A DNA stretch of 64,000 nucleotides from Mycobacterium sp. SM1 (GTDB taxonomy: Bacteria; Actinomycetota; Actinomycetes; Mycobacteriales; Mycobacteriaceae). A program made the position numbers and the translations under genes. The notes under the pieces were generated by a model. It worked only from the letters and a program-made list of their open reading frames with translations, was not told where the DNA came from and did no database searches. The stretch covers positions 1-64,000 of the forward strand of contig NZ_JAFLNH010000001.1 in NCBI RefSeq assembly GCF_018361265.1. Direction: 5' to 3'. Positions 27,651 to 37,791 of this stretch are shown here, piece after piece (position 1 is the stretch's first letter; each line of letters starts with the position of its first letter).

Positions 27651-28489
27651 GGCTGACCCACCTCGAAGCGCACGAACCCCGTTACCGCGACGCCGGCCTC
27701 GTCGAGCAGAGCCTTGACGGTCTTCTTGTTGTCGGAGACCAACGGTTGATCAAGCAGCACCGCATCCTTGAAGAACCCGCCCAGCCGGCCCTCGACGATC
27801 TTGGGCAACGCCTGCTCGGGCTTGCCCTCGGCTTTCGCGGTCTCCTCGGCGATGTGACGTTCACTGGCCACAACGTCGCCGGGCACGTCGTCGCGGCTCA
27901 AGTAGCGAGCCTTAAGCGCGGCGATTTGCAGCGCAACCGTGTGCGCGACGTCTCGGGCCGCTTGGGCATCCGATTCGCGGTCGGCACTCGTCTCGTACTC
28001 GACCAGCACGCCCACGGCCGGTGGCAGGTCAGCCGACCGCCGGTGCAGGTAGGTTTCGACAGTTCCGTCAAACCGTGCGAGACGGCGCAGTTCGAGCTTT
28101 TCGCCGATCTTCGCCGACAGCTCTCCGATCGCCTGCTCAACGGTCCGGTCTCCGAGCGGGAGAGCCTTGGCCGCATCGACATCGGCGGCCCGGGATGCCG
28201 CCGCAGCCGCCACGATTTGCTGGGCCAGGGCTTGAAATTCCGCGTTCTTGGCCACGAAATCGGTCTCCGAGTTCAACTCGATGAGCACACCGTCTTTGGC
28301 GGCAACCAACCCCTCGGCGGTAGCGCGCTCCGCGCGCTTTCCCACGTCCTTGGCCCCCTTGATGCGCAACACCTCAACGGCCTTGTTGAAGTCGCCGTCG
28401 GCCTGTTCCAGCGCGTTCTTACAGTCGAGCATGCCGGCGCCGGTGAGCTCGCGAAGCCGTTTGACGTCGGCGGTGGTGTAGTTCGCCAT
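27647..28489 (-). CDS. tsf: Translation elongation factor Ts
   Basis: A 280-residue guanine-nucleotide exchange factor for EF-Tu. The N-terminal UBA-like domain [20 protein letters not shown] and the following [21 protein letters not shown] block are typical. The core domain shows [13 protein letters not shown] (the EF-Tu-contacting TDFV, about residues 79-82) and the C-terminal helical part. The ATG at 28489 lies 1 base after the rpsB stop, so tsf is coupled to rpsB. The stop codon lies inside a MIRU-like repeat. Confidence 0.96.
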   Translation of the reverse strand: MANYTTADVKRLRELTGAGMLDCKNALEQADGDFNKAVEVLRIKGAKDVGKRAERATAEGLVAAKDGVLIELNSETDFVAKNAEFQALAQQIVAAAAASRAADVDAAKALPLGDRTVEQAIGELSAKIGEKLELRRLARFDGTVETYLHRRSADLPPAVGVLVEYETSADRESDAQAARDVAHTVALQIAALKARYLSRDDVPGDVVASERHIAEETAKAEGKPEQALPKIVEGRLGGFFKDAVLLDQPLVSDNKKTVKALLDEAGVAVTGFVRFEVGQP

Positions 28490-28490
28490 A

Positions 28491-29345
28491 TCAGCCTTCC
28501 GTGGTGGTCGCGTCGGTGGTATCCGTTGGTTCGTCCCGGGGACCGGGAGGTGCCGGTTCGGGGGTGCCCGCTGTCGCGGCGGCCAACAGCTCCTGCTCCC
28601 ACTCGGGCAGCGGCTCGGCGGCTTCAACCTCGGGCTTGCCATCCCCGCCGGCGAGACCCGCGCGCGCCTGCAATCCCTCGGCTACCGCAGAGGCAATCAC
28701 CTTGGTCAGCAGGGCCGCCGAGCGGATGGCGTCGTCGTTGCCTGGAATCGGGTAATCGACCTCGTCGGGGTCACAATTGGTGTCCAGGATCGCAATGACC
28801 GGGATGCCCAGCTTGCGGGCTTCGCCGACGGCGATGTGCTCCTTGTTGGTGTCGACCACCCAGATCGCCGAGGGCACCTTGTTCATGTCGCGGATCCCCC
28901 CGAGGCTGCGCTCCAGCTTGGCCTTCTCCCGGGTTAGGCCCAGGATCTCCTTTTTGGTGCGCCCCTCGAAACCGCCGGTCTGCTCCATGGCCTCGAGCTC
29001 CTTGAGACGCTGGAGCCGCTTGTGCACCGTGGCGAAGTTGGTGAGCATGCCGCCCAGCCAGCGCTGATTAACATACGGCATCCCGACTCGGGTGGCCTCG
29101 GCGGCGATGGCTTCTTGTGCCTGCTTTTTGGTGCCGACGAACAGGATCGTGCCGCCGTGGGCGACGGTTTCTTTGACAAACTCGTACGCCTTGTCGATGA
29201 AAGTCAGCGTCTGCTGCAGGTCAATGATGTAGATGCCGTTGCGGTCCGTGAAGATGAACCGCTTCATCTTGGGATTCCACCGACGGGTCTGATGCCCGAA
29301 GTGGGTGCCGCTGTCGAGCAGCTGTTTCATGGTGACTACGGCCAT
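28491..29345 (-). CDS. rpsB: 30S ribosomal protein S2
   Basis: A 284-residue S2 protein. The start [19 protein letters not shown] and the block [19 protein letters not shown] are unmistakable; [16 protein letters not shown] and the coiled-coil segment follow, then [20 protein letters not shown]. The C-terminal 50 residues are an acidic/Pro-rich tail ([13 protein letters not shown]), as in other mycobacteria. The open frame extends to 29894, but ATG 29345 fits the family. First gene of the rpsB-tsf operon. Confidence 0.97.
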   Translation of the reverse strand: MAVVTMKQLLDSGTHFGHQTRRWNPKMKRFIFTDRNGIYIIDLQQTLTFIDKAYEFVKETVAHGGTILFVGTKKQAQEAIAAEATRVGMPYVNQRWLGGMLTNFATVHKRLQRLKELEAMEQTGGFEGRTKKEILGLTREKAKLERSLGGIRDMNKVPSAIWVVDTNKEHIAVGEARKLGIPVIAILDTNCDPDEVDYPIPGNDDAIRSAALLTKVIASAVAEGLQARAGLAGGDGKPEVEAAEPLPEWEQELLAAATAGTPEPAPPGPRDEPTDTTDATTTEG

Positions 29346-29635
29346 GCCGGCGCGTCCTTTTGTTGTCGGTTGCCGCCCGGCATCGGGTGAGGCCGGGCCC
29401 TGGTGTCTGCGGCGATGCCGGACCCGTCGTCGGACGGGACCGCCCGGCATGCAGTTGCGTACCCCATCGAAAAGGTGGGGCTCGCGATGCAAACACGCGA
29501 AGTCAGCCCGCCGGTGTCGGGCTGCGAAAACCAAGTTTACACGCCGCGAACAGCCGCTTTTCACAGTGCCACCAGTGTCCACAGATCCCTGGCGCACGGT
29601 TGGCCTCAGGCGTCGTGCGGTACTGAACTGGAGGC

Positions 29636-30127
29636 GTGGGGCGGGCGGTGCTGATACTGGCGGTGCCGCTGTTGTGCGCGGCGCCGGCGCACGCGGAGGG
29701 CGTGCGCCTGGACTGGCCGCTGCGGCCGCGGCCAGCCGTCGTGCGGGAATTCGATGCCCCGTCACCCAACTGGCACCCCGGACACCGGGGGGTGGATCTG
29801 TCCGGCACTCCGGGACAGCCGGTGTATGCGCCCGGCGACGCGACCGTGCTGTTCGCCGACGTCCTGGCCGGGCGGCCGGTGGTGTCCCTGGCACACCCGG
29901 GCGGTTTGCGCACCACCTACGAGCCGGTGCGGCCCAGGGTGCGGATCGGTCAGCGGGTGAGCGCCGGTTCGGTGATCGGCGAGTTGCTAGGCGGCCATCC
30001 GGGCTGCGGGGCCGCGGCGTGCCTGCACTGGGGTGCGATGTGGGGTGCCGCGTCCCGCGCCGACTACGTCGACCCGCTGGGACTACTCACCTCCACCCCG
30101 ATCCGGCTCAAACCCCTGGCCGGGTGA
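29636..30127 (+). CDS. Secreted M23 (LytM-type) peptidase-like protein (Rv2891 type)
   Basis: A 163-residue exported protein. The signal peptide is about residues 1-20 ([16 protein letters not shown], cleavage after AHA). The M23 fold shows HRGVDLSG (His-x3-Asp, zinc ligands, about 49-56) and ACLHWGAMW (about 127-135) with the HxG-like site; [25 protein letters not shown] is the typical beta core. It would cut peptide cross-bridges in peptidoglycan or bind them. GTG 29636 follows GGAGGC. Gene divergent from rpsB. Confidence 0.88.
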   Translation: MGRAVLILAVPLLCAAPAHAEGVRLDWPLRPRPAVVREFDAPSPNWHPGHRGVDLSGTPGQPVYAPGDATVLFADVLAGRPVVSLAHPGGLRTTYEPVRPRVRIGQRVSAGSVIGELLGGHPGCGAAACLHWGAMWGAASRADYVDPLGLLTSTPIRLKPLAG

Positions 30128-30165
30128 CCGGTGTCGGGTTGCCGCCCCAGCAGTCCGTGCTGCCA

Positions 30166-30297
30166 GGGGGGCACACTTTTGCCCGCCTCCGAGCGATTCC
30201 GGCCCATCATTCGTCTCATTCGTCGTCACCGCCTCTGCACGGGCGCCCCGGGGGACACCCAATCGCTCGAAGGCGGGCACATCAGGTGTCCCCCGCT
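30166..30297. repeat. Imperfect inverted repeat of about 33 bp between the M23 gene and xerC
   Basis: Arm 1 (30166-30198) contains gcccgcctccgagcgatt and arm 2 (30261-30297) contains the complement of gcccgccttcgagcgatt, one mismatch in 18; the flanks (gggggcacac / ggtgtccccc) extend the match. The spacer is about 62 bases. It lies between convergent genes and may serve as a bidirectional terminator or be a small palindromic repeat element. Confidence 0.65.
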
Positions 30298-30395
30298 CCG
30301 AGACTGCTGTGACATATGGGACACACGCTCCGGCCGGCGCACGCGGACTCACCCACGCCTCCCGGTTTGAGCCGGGTAGGAATCCGTGCCGGCCG

Positions 30396-31292
30396 TCAGG
30401 CCCGCGGGTGGGCCTGGTCGTGCACGGCCCGCAGCCGGGCGATGGTGACATGGGTGTACAGCTGGGTGCTTGCCAGGCTCGAGTGCCCGAGCAACTCCTG
30501 CACGACACGCAGGTCCGCCCCGCCTTCCAGGAGATGGGTGGCCGCGGTATGTCGCAGCCCGTGCGGCCCCATGTCGGGCGCGCCGTCCACCGCCGCGATG
30601 GTCAGGTGCACCACGGTGCGGGCCTGCCGCACGTCGAGCCGTCGGCCTCGGGCGCCCAGCAGCAGCGCCGGACCGGACTCCGCGGTCGCCAGCGCGGGCC
30701 GCCCGCGGGCCAGCCAGGCACGCAACGCGTCGGCGGCCGGCTCGCCGAACGGCGCGCTGCGCTGTTTGTCGCCCTTACCGAGCACCCGCAGCAGCCGATG
30801 CCCCAGATCCACGTCGTCGATGTCCAGGCCGCAAAGCTCGCTGACCCGGATGCCGGTGGCATACAACAGCTCGACGATCAGCCGGTCGCGCACAGCCAGC
30901 GGATCGCCTTGCTGGGAACCGGATTTCGCCGCCGCCATCGCCGCCAGCGCCTGATCCTGGCGCAGCACCGCCGGCAGGGAGCGGTGCGCCTTGGGCAGGC
31001 GCAGCCGCATGGCCGGGTCGCCGGTGAGCAGGCCGCGCCGCGTCGCCCACGCGGTGAAGGCTTTGACGGCCGAGGTGCGCCGGGCCAGCGTGCTGCGCGC
31101 CATGCCCGCACCGGCCTGGGTCGCCAGCCAGGCCCGCAGCACCGACAAGTCCAGTCGCTGCAGATCACAACCGCGCTCGACGAGAAAGCTAAACAGCGAC
31201 CGCAGGTCGCCCAGGTAGGCGCGACGGGTGTGCGCGGAGCGACCACATTGCAGCGCCAGGAAGTCGTCGAACTCCTCGAGGATCGCCTGCAC
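30396..31292 (-). CDS. xerC: Tyrosine recombinase XerC
   Basis: A 298-residue tyrosine recombinase that, with XerD, resolves chromosome dimers at dif. The N-terminal core-binding domain starts [19 protein letters not shown]. In the catalytic domain the Arg is in [15 protein letters not shown] (about residue 153), the His-x-x-Arg is in [14 protein letters not shown] (about 247-260), and the Tyr is in TTQLYTHV-like [13 protein letters not shown] (about 281). Start is GTG 31292, which gives the length of Rv2894c; it is only about one base from an AGGAG, so initiation may be inefficient. Confidence 0.95.
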   Translation of the reverse strand: MQAILEEFDDFLALQCGRSAHTRRAYLGDLRSLFSFLVERGCDLQRLDLSVLRAWLATQAGAGMARSTLARRTSAVKAFTAWATRRGLLTGDPAMRLRLPKAHRSLPAVLRQDQALAAMAAAKSGSQQGDPLAVRDRLIVELLYATGIRVSELCGLDIDDVDLGHRLLRVLGKGDKQRSAPFGEPAADALRAWLARGRPALATAESGPALLLGARGRRLDVRQARTVVHLTIAAVDGAPDMGPHGLRHTAATHLLEGGADLRVVQELLGHSSLASTQLYTHVTIARLRAVHDQAHPRA

Positions 31293-31324
31293 TCTCCTAC
31301 CGTCGCAGACCGGGGTGGGTTGTC

Positions 31325-32497
31325 TCAGTCGACGCGCCGCAGCGCGTCGCGTCGCAGGTCCGACAATGCGGCATAGCCGTCGACGGCCATGATCAGGTCG
31401 GCCTCGGCCAGCAGCGCGCGCAGCACGTGCACGATGCCGTCGACGCCCCCCAGCGCCAGGCCGTAGGCGTACGGACGGCCGATCCCGACAGCGGTGGCGC
31501 CCAGCGCGAGGGCCTTGACGATGTCGGCACCGCTGCGGATCCCGGAATCGAACAACACCGGCAGCCCGTCGGCGGCATCGACCACCGCCGGAAAACAATC
31601 CAGCGCGGGCAGCCCGCCGTTGGCCTGCCGGCCGCCGTGATTAGAGCAGTAGATGCCGTCGACGCCACCGTCCTTGGCGCGCCGGGCGTCGTCGGGATGG
31701 CAGATCCCCTTGACGATCAACGGCAAGCTCGTCAGCGACCGCAACCACGGCAGGTCATCCCAGGTCAGTGGGTTACCGAACACCTGCACCCAGCGCAGCA
31801 CCGCCGCCTGCGGGTTTTCCTCGGGGGGTTGTTGCAGGCTGGCCCGGAAGACCGGGTCGCTGGTGTAGTTGCTCAGGCAGTGCCCGCGCAGTTGCGGGAA
31901 GTTGGCGGTGCTCAGGTCCCGGGGACGCCACCCGGGAACCCAGGTGTCCAGCGTGACGACGATGCCCTTGAAGCCGGCAGCCTCGGCACGATGCACCAGG
32001 CTGGCCGCCAGCTCCCGATCGGTGGGGGTGTAGAGCTGAAAAAACCCCGGGGTATCGCCGAATTCGGCAGCGACGTCCTCCAGCGGGTCGGCGGTGAGCG
32101 TCGACACCACCATTGGGATCCCGGTGCGGGCGGCGGCGCGGGCCGTGGCCAGGTCCCCGTGACCGTCTTGGGCGCAAATGCCGATGACACCGATCGGCGC
32201 CATGAACAGCGGTGACGGCAACCTCATGCCGAAGAGATCCACCGACAGGTCACGGTCTTTTGCCCCGACGAACATTCGGGGGATCAAACCCCAGCGCTCA
32301 AACGCCTCGCAGTTGGACCGCTGGGTGCGCTCGTCACCCGCGCCTCCAGCGACATATGACCACACCGACGGCGGCAGCGCGGCGGCAGCTTTGGCCTCCA
32401 ACTCCGCGAAGCTCATCGGCAGCGCGGGCAGCACCCCGGCCAGCCCTTGCAGGTAGATCTCGTACTGGTAATCCCCGAAAGCAGGTGCGAATGCCAT
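31325..32497 (-). CDS. Lactate 2-monooxygenase-like FMN enzyme
   Basis: A 390-residue member of the FMN-dependent alpha-hydroxyacid oxidase family. The start [21 protein letters not shown] and the block [17 protein letters not shown] (catalytic His, about residues 285-301) match lactate 2-monooxygenase of M. smegmatis (about 394 residues), which turns L-lactate into acetate, CO2 and water. FMN-phosphate binding is at [21 protein letters not shown] (about 316-336). It lies between xerC and dprA, where M. tuberculosis has viuB. It would let the cell use host lactate; the related membrane L-lactate dehydrogenase is less similar. Confidence 0.88.
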   Translation of the reverse strand: MAFAPAFGDYQYEIYLQGLAGVLPALPMSFAELEAKAAAALPPSVWSYVAGGAGDERTQRSNCEAFERWGLIPRMFVGAKDRDLSVDLFGMRLPSPLFMAPIGVIGICAQDGHGDLATARAAARTGIPMVVSTLTADPLEDVAAEFGDTPGFFQLYTPTDRELAASLVHRAEAAGFKGIVVTLDTWVPGWRPRDLSTANFPQLRGHCLSNYTSDPVFRASLQQPPEENPQAAVLRWVQVFGNPLTWDDLPWLRSLTSLPLIVKGICHPDDARRAKDGGVDGIYCSNHGGRQANGGLPALDCFPAVVDAADGLPVLFDSGIRSGADIVKALALGATAVGIGRPYAYGLALGGVDGIVHVLRALLAEADLIMAVDGYAALSDLRRDALRRVD

Positions 32498-32540
32498 GAC
32501 GAAGAGGATGCCAGCCCGAGCTCGAGCGCCGAATGGCCCG

Positions 32541-32580
32541 GCTATCCAAAGCTAGCCAAAGCTAGCCAAAGCTATCCAAA
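32541..32580 (-). repeat. Four tandem 10-bp repeats covering the dprA stop codon
   Basis: Units gctatccaaa, gctagccaaa, gctagccaaa and gctatccaaa follow one another. The dprA stop (TAG on the minus strand) is supplied by the last unit, so changes in copy number would alter only the 3' untranslated part. Confidence 0.9.
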
Positions 32581-33740
32581 ACGCGCGTTAGGCGCTGCCC
32601 GTTGGCACCCGCTCGGACGATTCGCCAACGCCCCTGATCGCGTTCGACCAGCCCGGCTACCTCCAACATCGCCAGCGGCCCCAGCACCTCAGTGGGCAGC
32701 AGTCCGCATGCGACGGCGGCTTCGTCGATGGTCGCGGAACCGCGGCCCGGTAACGCCTCATAGACCAGCCGCTCAATCTCGGTCAGCTTGTCGAGTGCGG
32801 TCGTCGGTCGCGCCTCGTCGGCCGCCAGCTCGCCCATGCGCCCCACCAGCTCGACAATGTCGTCGGCGCGCGTGACCAGCTCCGCGCCGCCGCGCAGCAA
32901 CGCATGACACCCGACCGACGCCGAGCTGGTTACCGGGCCGGGCACCGCGGCCACCACCCGGCCCAATAACCGCGCCCAGGCGGCGGTGTTCGCCGCTCCG
33001 CTGCGCAGACCGGCTTCCACCACCACCGCCGCCCCGGCGAGGGCGGCGACCAGCCGGTTACGGGTCAAAAACCGATGCCGGGCCGGTCGTACGCCGGGCG
33101 GGTATTCGGTCACCAGCAGCCCTTGCGTTCCAATGCGGTGCAGCAGCGCCGAATGCCCAGCCGGGTAAGGGATGTCGAGCCCCCCGGCCAGAACCGCCAC
33201 GGTGACTCCCTCGCTTGCCAGGGCCGCGCGATGTACCGCGCCGTCGATGCCGTACGCGCCGCCGGAGATCACCGCGACGTCATGCGCCACCAGCCCGGCG
33301 GCCAAGTCGGCCGCCACGTGCTCACCGTAGGGGGTGGCGGCCCGCGTTCCGACGACGGCGGCCGCGCGCTCCGCGATGTCGCTGAGGCGCGCCGGGCCTA
33401 GCGCCCATAACACCAGTGGCGGTCGGGCGTGTGGTCTTCTTCGACCGGCCGCCCCGGCGAATGCGCTAAAGGCAAGCACCGGCCACTCGGCATCGGCCGC
33501 GGTGATCAATCGGCCGCCGCGGCGGGCTAGCAGCTCTAGATCCGCTGTGGCCCTGTCGATTCCGCGTCTGGTCGCGGTGCAGCGAGCCAGCGCCGCGCCG
33601 ACCTGTCCGCGCCGGACCCGTTCAGCCGCCTCCACCGGACCCACGCTGCCCACCAGGTCGGCGAGTTCCGGGCATGGCGGCTCGGCCACCCGGGACAAAT
33701 ACGCCCAGGCCCGCGGCGCCGGGCCGAACACCGCGCTCAT
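32562..33740 (-). CDS. dprA: DNA-processing protein DprA
   Basis: A 392-residue DprA/Smf protein that binds single-stranded DNA and loads RecA in transformation or recombination. The Rossmann-like domain shows AAVVGTRAATPYGEHVA (about residues 127-143), ISGGAYGIDGAVHRAAL (about 155-171) and VLAGGLDIPYPAGHSAL. The C-terminal winged helix is about 320-385. ATG 33740 overlaps the comM stop by 4 bases. Rv2896c is the ortholog. Mycobacteria are not known for natural competence, so the role may be general recombination. Confidence 0.94.
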   Translation of the reverse strand: MSAVFGPAPRAWAYLSRVAEPPCPELADLVGSVGPVEAAERVRRGQVGAALARCTATRRGIDRATADLELLARRGGRLITAADAEWPVLAFSAFAGAAGRRRPHARPPLVLWALGPARLSDIAERAAAVVGTRAATPYGEHVAADLAAGLVAHDVAVISGGAYGIDGAVHRAALASEGVTVAVLAGGLDIPYPAGHSALLHRIGTQGLLVTEYPPGVRPARHRFLTRNRLVAALAGAAVVVEAGLRSGAANTAAWARLLGRVVAAVPGPVTSSASVGCHALLRGGAELVTRADDIVELVGRMGELAADEARPTTALDKLTEIERLVYEALPGRGSATIDEAAVACGLLPTEVLGPLAMLEVAGLVERDQGRWRIVRAGANGQRLTRVLDSFG

Positions 33741-35248
33741 CGCCACACTCCCGGTTGCCGAAAGCTCAACGCCGCCGCCACCTCGTCGAGCCCCGGTGAT
33801 ACCCGGCCAGCCAGGTCGGCCAGCGTCCAGGCGACTCGCAGGCACCGGTCGACACCACGAATGCTGAGCAGCCGGCGGTCCAGCGCCGTACGTAGCGGTG
33901 CCATTGCGGCGCTGCCGGGGCGGAACTTGCGCCGCAGCAACGCCGTGCCGACTTCGGCGTTGGTGCGGAATCCGTGTGGCCGCCACCGCTCGGCGGCCGC
34001 CTCACGGGCTGCCGCCACCCGGCCACGCACTTGCTCTGTCGACTCACCTTCGGGTGTGGCGAACACGCCGGCCCGCACCGGATGCATCTCAACCCGAAGG
34101 TCCACCCGGTCAAGCAGCGGGCCGGACAGCCGACCAAGGTAGCGCCGTTTTTCCCGCGGCGTGCAGACGCAATCAGCCGGGTCCGCGGGCGCGCACGGGC
34201 AGGGGTTGGCGGCCAGGACCAACTGAAACCGCGCCGGGTAACGGGCCACGCCGTCACGGCGGGCGAGGCGAATTTCGCCGTCCTCCAACGGTGTTCGCAA
34301 CGCTTCCAGGACACTGACGCCGATCTCGGCGCACTCGTCGAGAAACAACACCCCCCGGTGTGCCCGGCTGACGGCGCCCGGTCGGGCCATCCCGGAGCCA
34401 CCGCCGACGAGGGCCGCGACGCTGGAGCTATGGTGCGGCGCGACGAAGGGCGGCCGGGTGATCAGCGGCGTGGCGCCCGACAGCAAGCCGGCCACCGAAT
34501 GGATCGCGGTCACCTCCAAGGCCTCGCTTTCGGTGAGCGCGGGTAATAACCCCGGAAGGCGTTGTGCCAGCATGGTTTTTCCTACACCAGGCGGGCCGGT
34601 CAGCATGAGATTGTGCGCGCCGGCTGCGGCCACCTCGACGGCAAAACGTGCCTGCGTCTGACCGACCACATCGGCGAGGTCCGCCGGCCGATCCGACGCC
34701 GTGGGCAGCGCTGTGATCCGGTCTTCCAACCCTGCCGAGCCGGCTAACCACGCCTGCAGTTGCCCCAGGCTGCGTACCCCCCAGACGTCGATGCCGTCGA
34801 CCAGGCTGGCCTCCGCCAGGTTGTCCACCGGAACGACGACGGCCGGCCAGCCGCCGCGTTTGGCGGCCAGCACCGCGGGCAGCACGCCGTGCACCGGCCG
34901 CACCCGGCCGTCGAGCGCCAACTCGCCCAGCAGCACGGTCTTTTCCTGGCGTGGCCACGGCTTCTTGCACTGCGCCGACAACACCGCCGCCGCCAGGGCA
35001 ATGTCGTAAACCGAGCCCATTTTCGGCAGCGTGGCCGGTGACAGCGCCAGCGTGAGGCGCGCCATCGGCCATCGGTTACCGCAGTTGGTGATCGCGGCAC
35101 GGACCCGGTCACGGGACTCCTGCAGCGCAGCGTCGGGCAGACCGACCAGGTGCACGCCGGGCAACCCCGAGGTGATGTCGGCTTCGATCTCCACGATCTC
35201 GCCGTCCAATCCGCGCACCGCCACTGAAAACGCATGCCCGAGTGCCAT
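33737..35248 (-). CDS. ComM/YifB Mg-chelatase-like AAA+ ATPase
   Basis: A 503-residue YifB/ComM-type helicase. The N-terminal Lon-like domain starts MALGHAFSVAVRGLDGEIVEIEAD; the ATPase part has Walker A GPPGVGKTML (about residues 222-231) and Walker B VLFLDECAEIG (about 301-311), and the C-terminal domain follows. ComM extends heteroduplex branches during DNA uptake and recombination. It sits between yraN and dprA with immediate overlaps, so the three are cotranscribed. Ortholog Rv2897c. Confidence 0.94.
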   Translation of the reverse strand: MALGHAFSVAVRGLDGEIVEIEADITSGLPGVHLVGLPDAALQESRDRVRAAITNCGNRWPMARLTLALSPATLPKMGSVYDIALAAAVLSAQCKKPWPRQEKTVLLGELALDGRVRPVHGVLPAVLAAKRGGWPAVVVPVDNLAEASLVDGIDVWGVRSLGQLQAWLAGSAGLEDRITALPTASDRPADLADVVGQTQARFAVEVAAAGAHNLMLTGPPGVGKTMLAQRLPGLLPALTESEALEVTAIHSVAGLLSGATPLITRPPFVAPHHSSSVAALVGGGSGMARPGAVSRAHRGVLFLDECAEIGVSVLEALRTPLEDGEIRLARRDGVARYPARFQLVLAANPCPCAPADPADCVCTPREKRRYLGRLSGPLLDRVDLRVEMHPVRAGVFATPEGESTEQVRGRVAAAREAAAERWRPHGFRTNAEVGTALLRRKFRPGSAAMAPLRTALDRRLLSIRGVDRCLRVAWTLADLAGRVSPGLDEVAAALSFRQPGVWR

Positions 35249-35617
35249 TCAGCCGACTCCTTGCAGGTGATAGATTTCCCGGACCCCACGCCGGCCGAAC
35301 CGCACACCGATCACATCGAGGCGGATGGCCGCCCAACGCTGTTCTTGGCCGGCCAGCCATAACGCGGCCAGGCGGCGCAGGCGGCGGACCTTGCGCCCGC
35401 TCACCGCCTGCGCCAGACCACCGAAGCCGTCGCCGGTGCGGGTCTTCACCTCCACGAATACCGCGGTGCGGGTTGCCGGATCGGTGGCGATCACATCCAG
35501 CTCCCCGTATCGGCAGCGCCAGTTGCGGGTGACAATCCGGAGCCCCAGCCGGGCAAGGTGATCCACGGCCGCCTGTTCGCCGAGCGCCCCCAGCTGGGCC
35601 CGAGTCAGTGTCGTCAT
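35249..35617 (-). CDS. UPF0102/YraN-family endonuclease-like protein
   Basis: A 122-residue protein of the YraN (UPF0102) family, a restriction-endonuclease-like fold. It starts MTTLTRAQLGALGEQAAVDHL and has the core ITRNWRCRYGELDVIA (Glu, Asp) with VEVKTRTGDGFG (Glu-x-Lys, about residues 54-65), the PD-(D/E)xK-like site. Function unknown; it is linked to DNA processing by its constant neighbours comM and dprA. The stop abuts the comM start. ATG 35617 gives the Rv2898c length. Confidence 0.92.
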   Translation of the reverse strand: MTTLTRAQLGALGEQAAVDHLARLGLRIVTRNWRCRYGELDVIATDPATRTAVFVEVKTRTGDGFGGLAQAVSGRKVRRLRRLAALWLAGQEQRWAAIRLDVIGVRFGRRGVREIYHLQGVG

Positions 35618-35775
35618 GCGACCATGCTCGCGGGGGCAGCGACACGGGTGATCCATCTCGGCGGTCCCCGCCGCCGCGACCGCCCGGTTATCCCCAGTCG
35701 GGCGCTGCTCCACAACCCGGTGCTCGACGCACGCCGGCAGCGCCCCTCGATCAGCGGCCCGGTGCGCACCGCACC

Positions 35776-37791
35776 TCAGGATGTCGCGATTACCACCGTG
35801 AGCACGGCCAGCACCGCGATGAGCAGGTAGGTCAGGTAGGCGTCAAGACGCCCCGATTGCAGCCGCCTGGCCGATCGCGACACCAGCAGTACGGCCGCTG
35901 CGAGCGGCCGGTAGAAGTAGCGTTCGACGAGATCGACAACCTCAACGCGGTAGGTATACCCGACCGTGGCGTCGTCCACCGACTTGGCCAATTCGGCGCG
36001 GGTCAACAGCACGTTGGACAACACGTTGCGCACCGGGTTGGCGTAGGCGAACGAGGTGTAGCCGACTCCACGGTCAACACCCGGCGACGCGGACGACCAC
36101 GCCGGCACCGTGCGCGCGCGGAACGGGTTGCGACCGGCGCACGCCGCGGCAAATACGGCGATCACGACGGTCATCGCCGGCAACACGATCCACAGCCAGC
36201 TCGGCGAGAGCGCGGAGAACTGCGCATACACCGGTTGCAGCACCCACGGCTCGGCGTTGGCCCCGGCCGCACGGTTACCCACGATCGGCGTAAGACCGCG
36301 CCCGATCAGCCGCACCTGTAGCGGCGCAAACGCCGCAGCGCCCAGGCAGCCCGCCACCAGCGCGGCCACCCCGAAGCGATACCACCACCGGCGATCCACA
36401 CCCGCGAAGGCAGGATCCAGCGGCGGCTCACCCAGGCGCGCCGGCCCGAACGCGGTGAGCCCGACAACGCGCACGAATGTCACACCCGCGATGCCGATCG
36501 TCAACGCCACCAACGCCCCGGTCACGGCGGTGGCCAGCTGCATGGCAAGGCTGGAAACCCGGAACTGCTGCATCAGCGATTCCAGGGTGAACCACTCCGC
36601 GGCGAAACCGGCGGTCAACGGCAGTCCGGCCAACGTCATGGAACCGATCACCAACCCCGTTCCCGCCCAAGGTAAACGGCGCACCACACCGCCAAGCCGG
36701 TCCAGATCGGTGGTGCCGGTCGCCTGCTCGATCGTCGAGGCCGAGACGAACAGCAGCGTCTTGGCCAGGGCGTGCGCCATCACCTGGGCGGTGCCGGCCA
36801 CCAGCCCGGCGGCGACCAGCTTCGGGTGAGCCGCCGACGCGCCCACCAGCGCCACCCCGAAACCCGCGGTGATCACACCGGCGTTCTCCACGCTCGACCA
36901 CGAGATCAGCCTGGCCAGATCGGCATTGACCGCGGCATGCGCGATGCCCAGGATTGCGGTGACTCCCCCGGCCACGAGCACCACACAGGTGAGCCAGACC
37001 ACCGGAGCGCCCATGAGATGCAGGGTGCGCCACATTCCGTAGAAGCCGACGTTGACGGCGACGCCGGCCATCACCGCACGGGCGGGCCCGGGAGCCGCGG
37101 CATAACCGCGCGGCATCCAGGCGTGCGCGGGAACGAGCCCGACTTTGATACCGAAACCCAACAGCAGCAACGCGTACGCCGCTTGGCCCACAACGCTGCG
37201 TGGATCCACCGCGCCGCTGGTGAACGCGAAGGTGTGCGTTCGCCCGGCCAGCAGCAGCGCCCCGCTCAATACTGCCGCGCCGCTGGCTTTTCCGAACACC
37301 ACCGTGCTCACCGAACCGGCGGCTCTGCCGGGCAGGTCACGGTCGTAGCCGGCCAATAGGTAAAACGCGACGGTCAGTCCCTCCCAGCCGAACAGCAGGA
37401 CGAAGAAGTTATCGGACGCGACGATCACCGCCACCGCCGCCAGCGCCACAGCGACGGCCGCGGGCAAACGTGGCCGGTTGCGGTTGGCGGAAGCCGCGGC
37501 GGCGGCCAGCGCCGGAATCGCCACGCCGAACGAGACGACCAGGAACAGCCCGGAAAGGGCGTCGATCGACAGGCCGGCCGGACCGAGGCCGGCCAGCCCG
37601 CCGAGGTTGAGCCGCTGAGCGCGGCCGGCTAGACCGAACGCACCGGCGACCATGAACGCCACCGCGGCGGCGATGTTTGCTGTCGACGCCACGGTGGCAA
37701 GCAGCAGTTGGGTGCCGCTACGGCGGGCAAGCCCGGCGCCCCAGCCGACCAGCGTGGCCGCGGCGGTTAACAGCAGCCCGGTGAGGATCAT
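35776..37791 (-). CDS. HyfB/NuoL-like antiporter subunit of the hydrogenase-4-like complex (Rv0083 type)
   Basis: A 671-residue membrane protein with about 14-16 hydrophobic segments, of the Mrp/NuoL proton-translocating family. Conserved features include WEGLTVAFYLLAGYDRD (Glu and the TM5 region), the Lys in GFGIKVGLVPAHAWMPRGYAAAPGP, and SSVENAGVITAGFG. ATG 37791 overlaps the previous stop by 4 bases (ATGA); the longer open frame to 38145 reads through the NuoB-like gene in another frame. Last gene of the hyc operon. It probably couples redox change to H+ or Na+ transport. The C-terminal half is cytosolic-looking and less conserved. Confidence 0.9.
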   Translation of the reverse strand: MILTGLLLTAAATLVGWGAGLARRSGTQLLLATVASTANIAAAVAFMVAGAFGLAGRAQRLNLGGLAGLGPAGLSIDALSGLFLVVSFGVAIPALAAAAASANRNRPRLPAAVAVALAAVAVIVASDNFFVLLFGWEGLTVAFYLLAGYDRDLPGRAAGSVSTVVFGKASGAAVLSGALLLAGRTHTFAFTSGAVDPRSVVGQAAYALLLLGFGIKVGLVPAHAWMPRGYAAAPGPARAVMAGVAVNVGFYGMWRTLHLMGAPVVWLTCVVLVAGGVTAILGIAHAAVNADLARLISWSSVENAGVITAGFGVALVGASAAHPKLVAAGLVAGTAQVMAHALAKTLLFVSASTIEQATGTTDLDRLGGVVRRLPWAGTGLVIGSMTLAGLPLTAGFAAEWFTLESLMQQFRVSSLAMQLATAVTGALVALTIGIAGVTFVRVVGLTAFGPARLGEPPLDPAFAGVDRRWWYRFGVAALVAGCLGAAAFAPLQVRLIGRGLTPIVGNRAAGANAEPWVLQPVYAQFSALSPSWLWIVLPAMTVVIAVFAAACAGRNPFRARTVPAWSSASPGVDRGVGYTSFAYANPVRNVLSNVLLTRAELAKSVDDATVGYTYRVEVVDLVERYFYRPLAAAVLLVSRSARRLQSGRLDAYLTYLLIAVLAVLTVVIATS

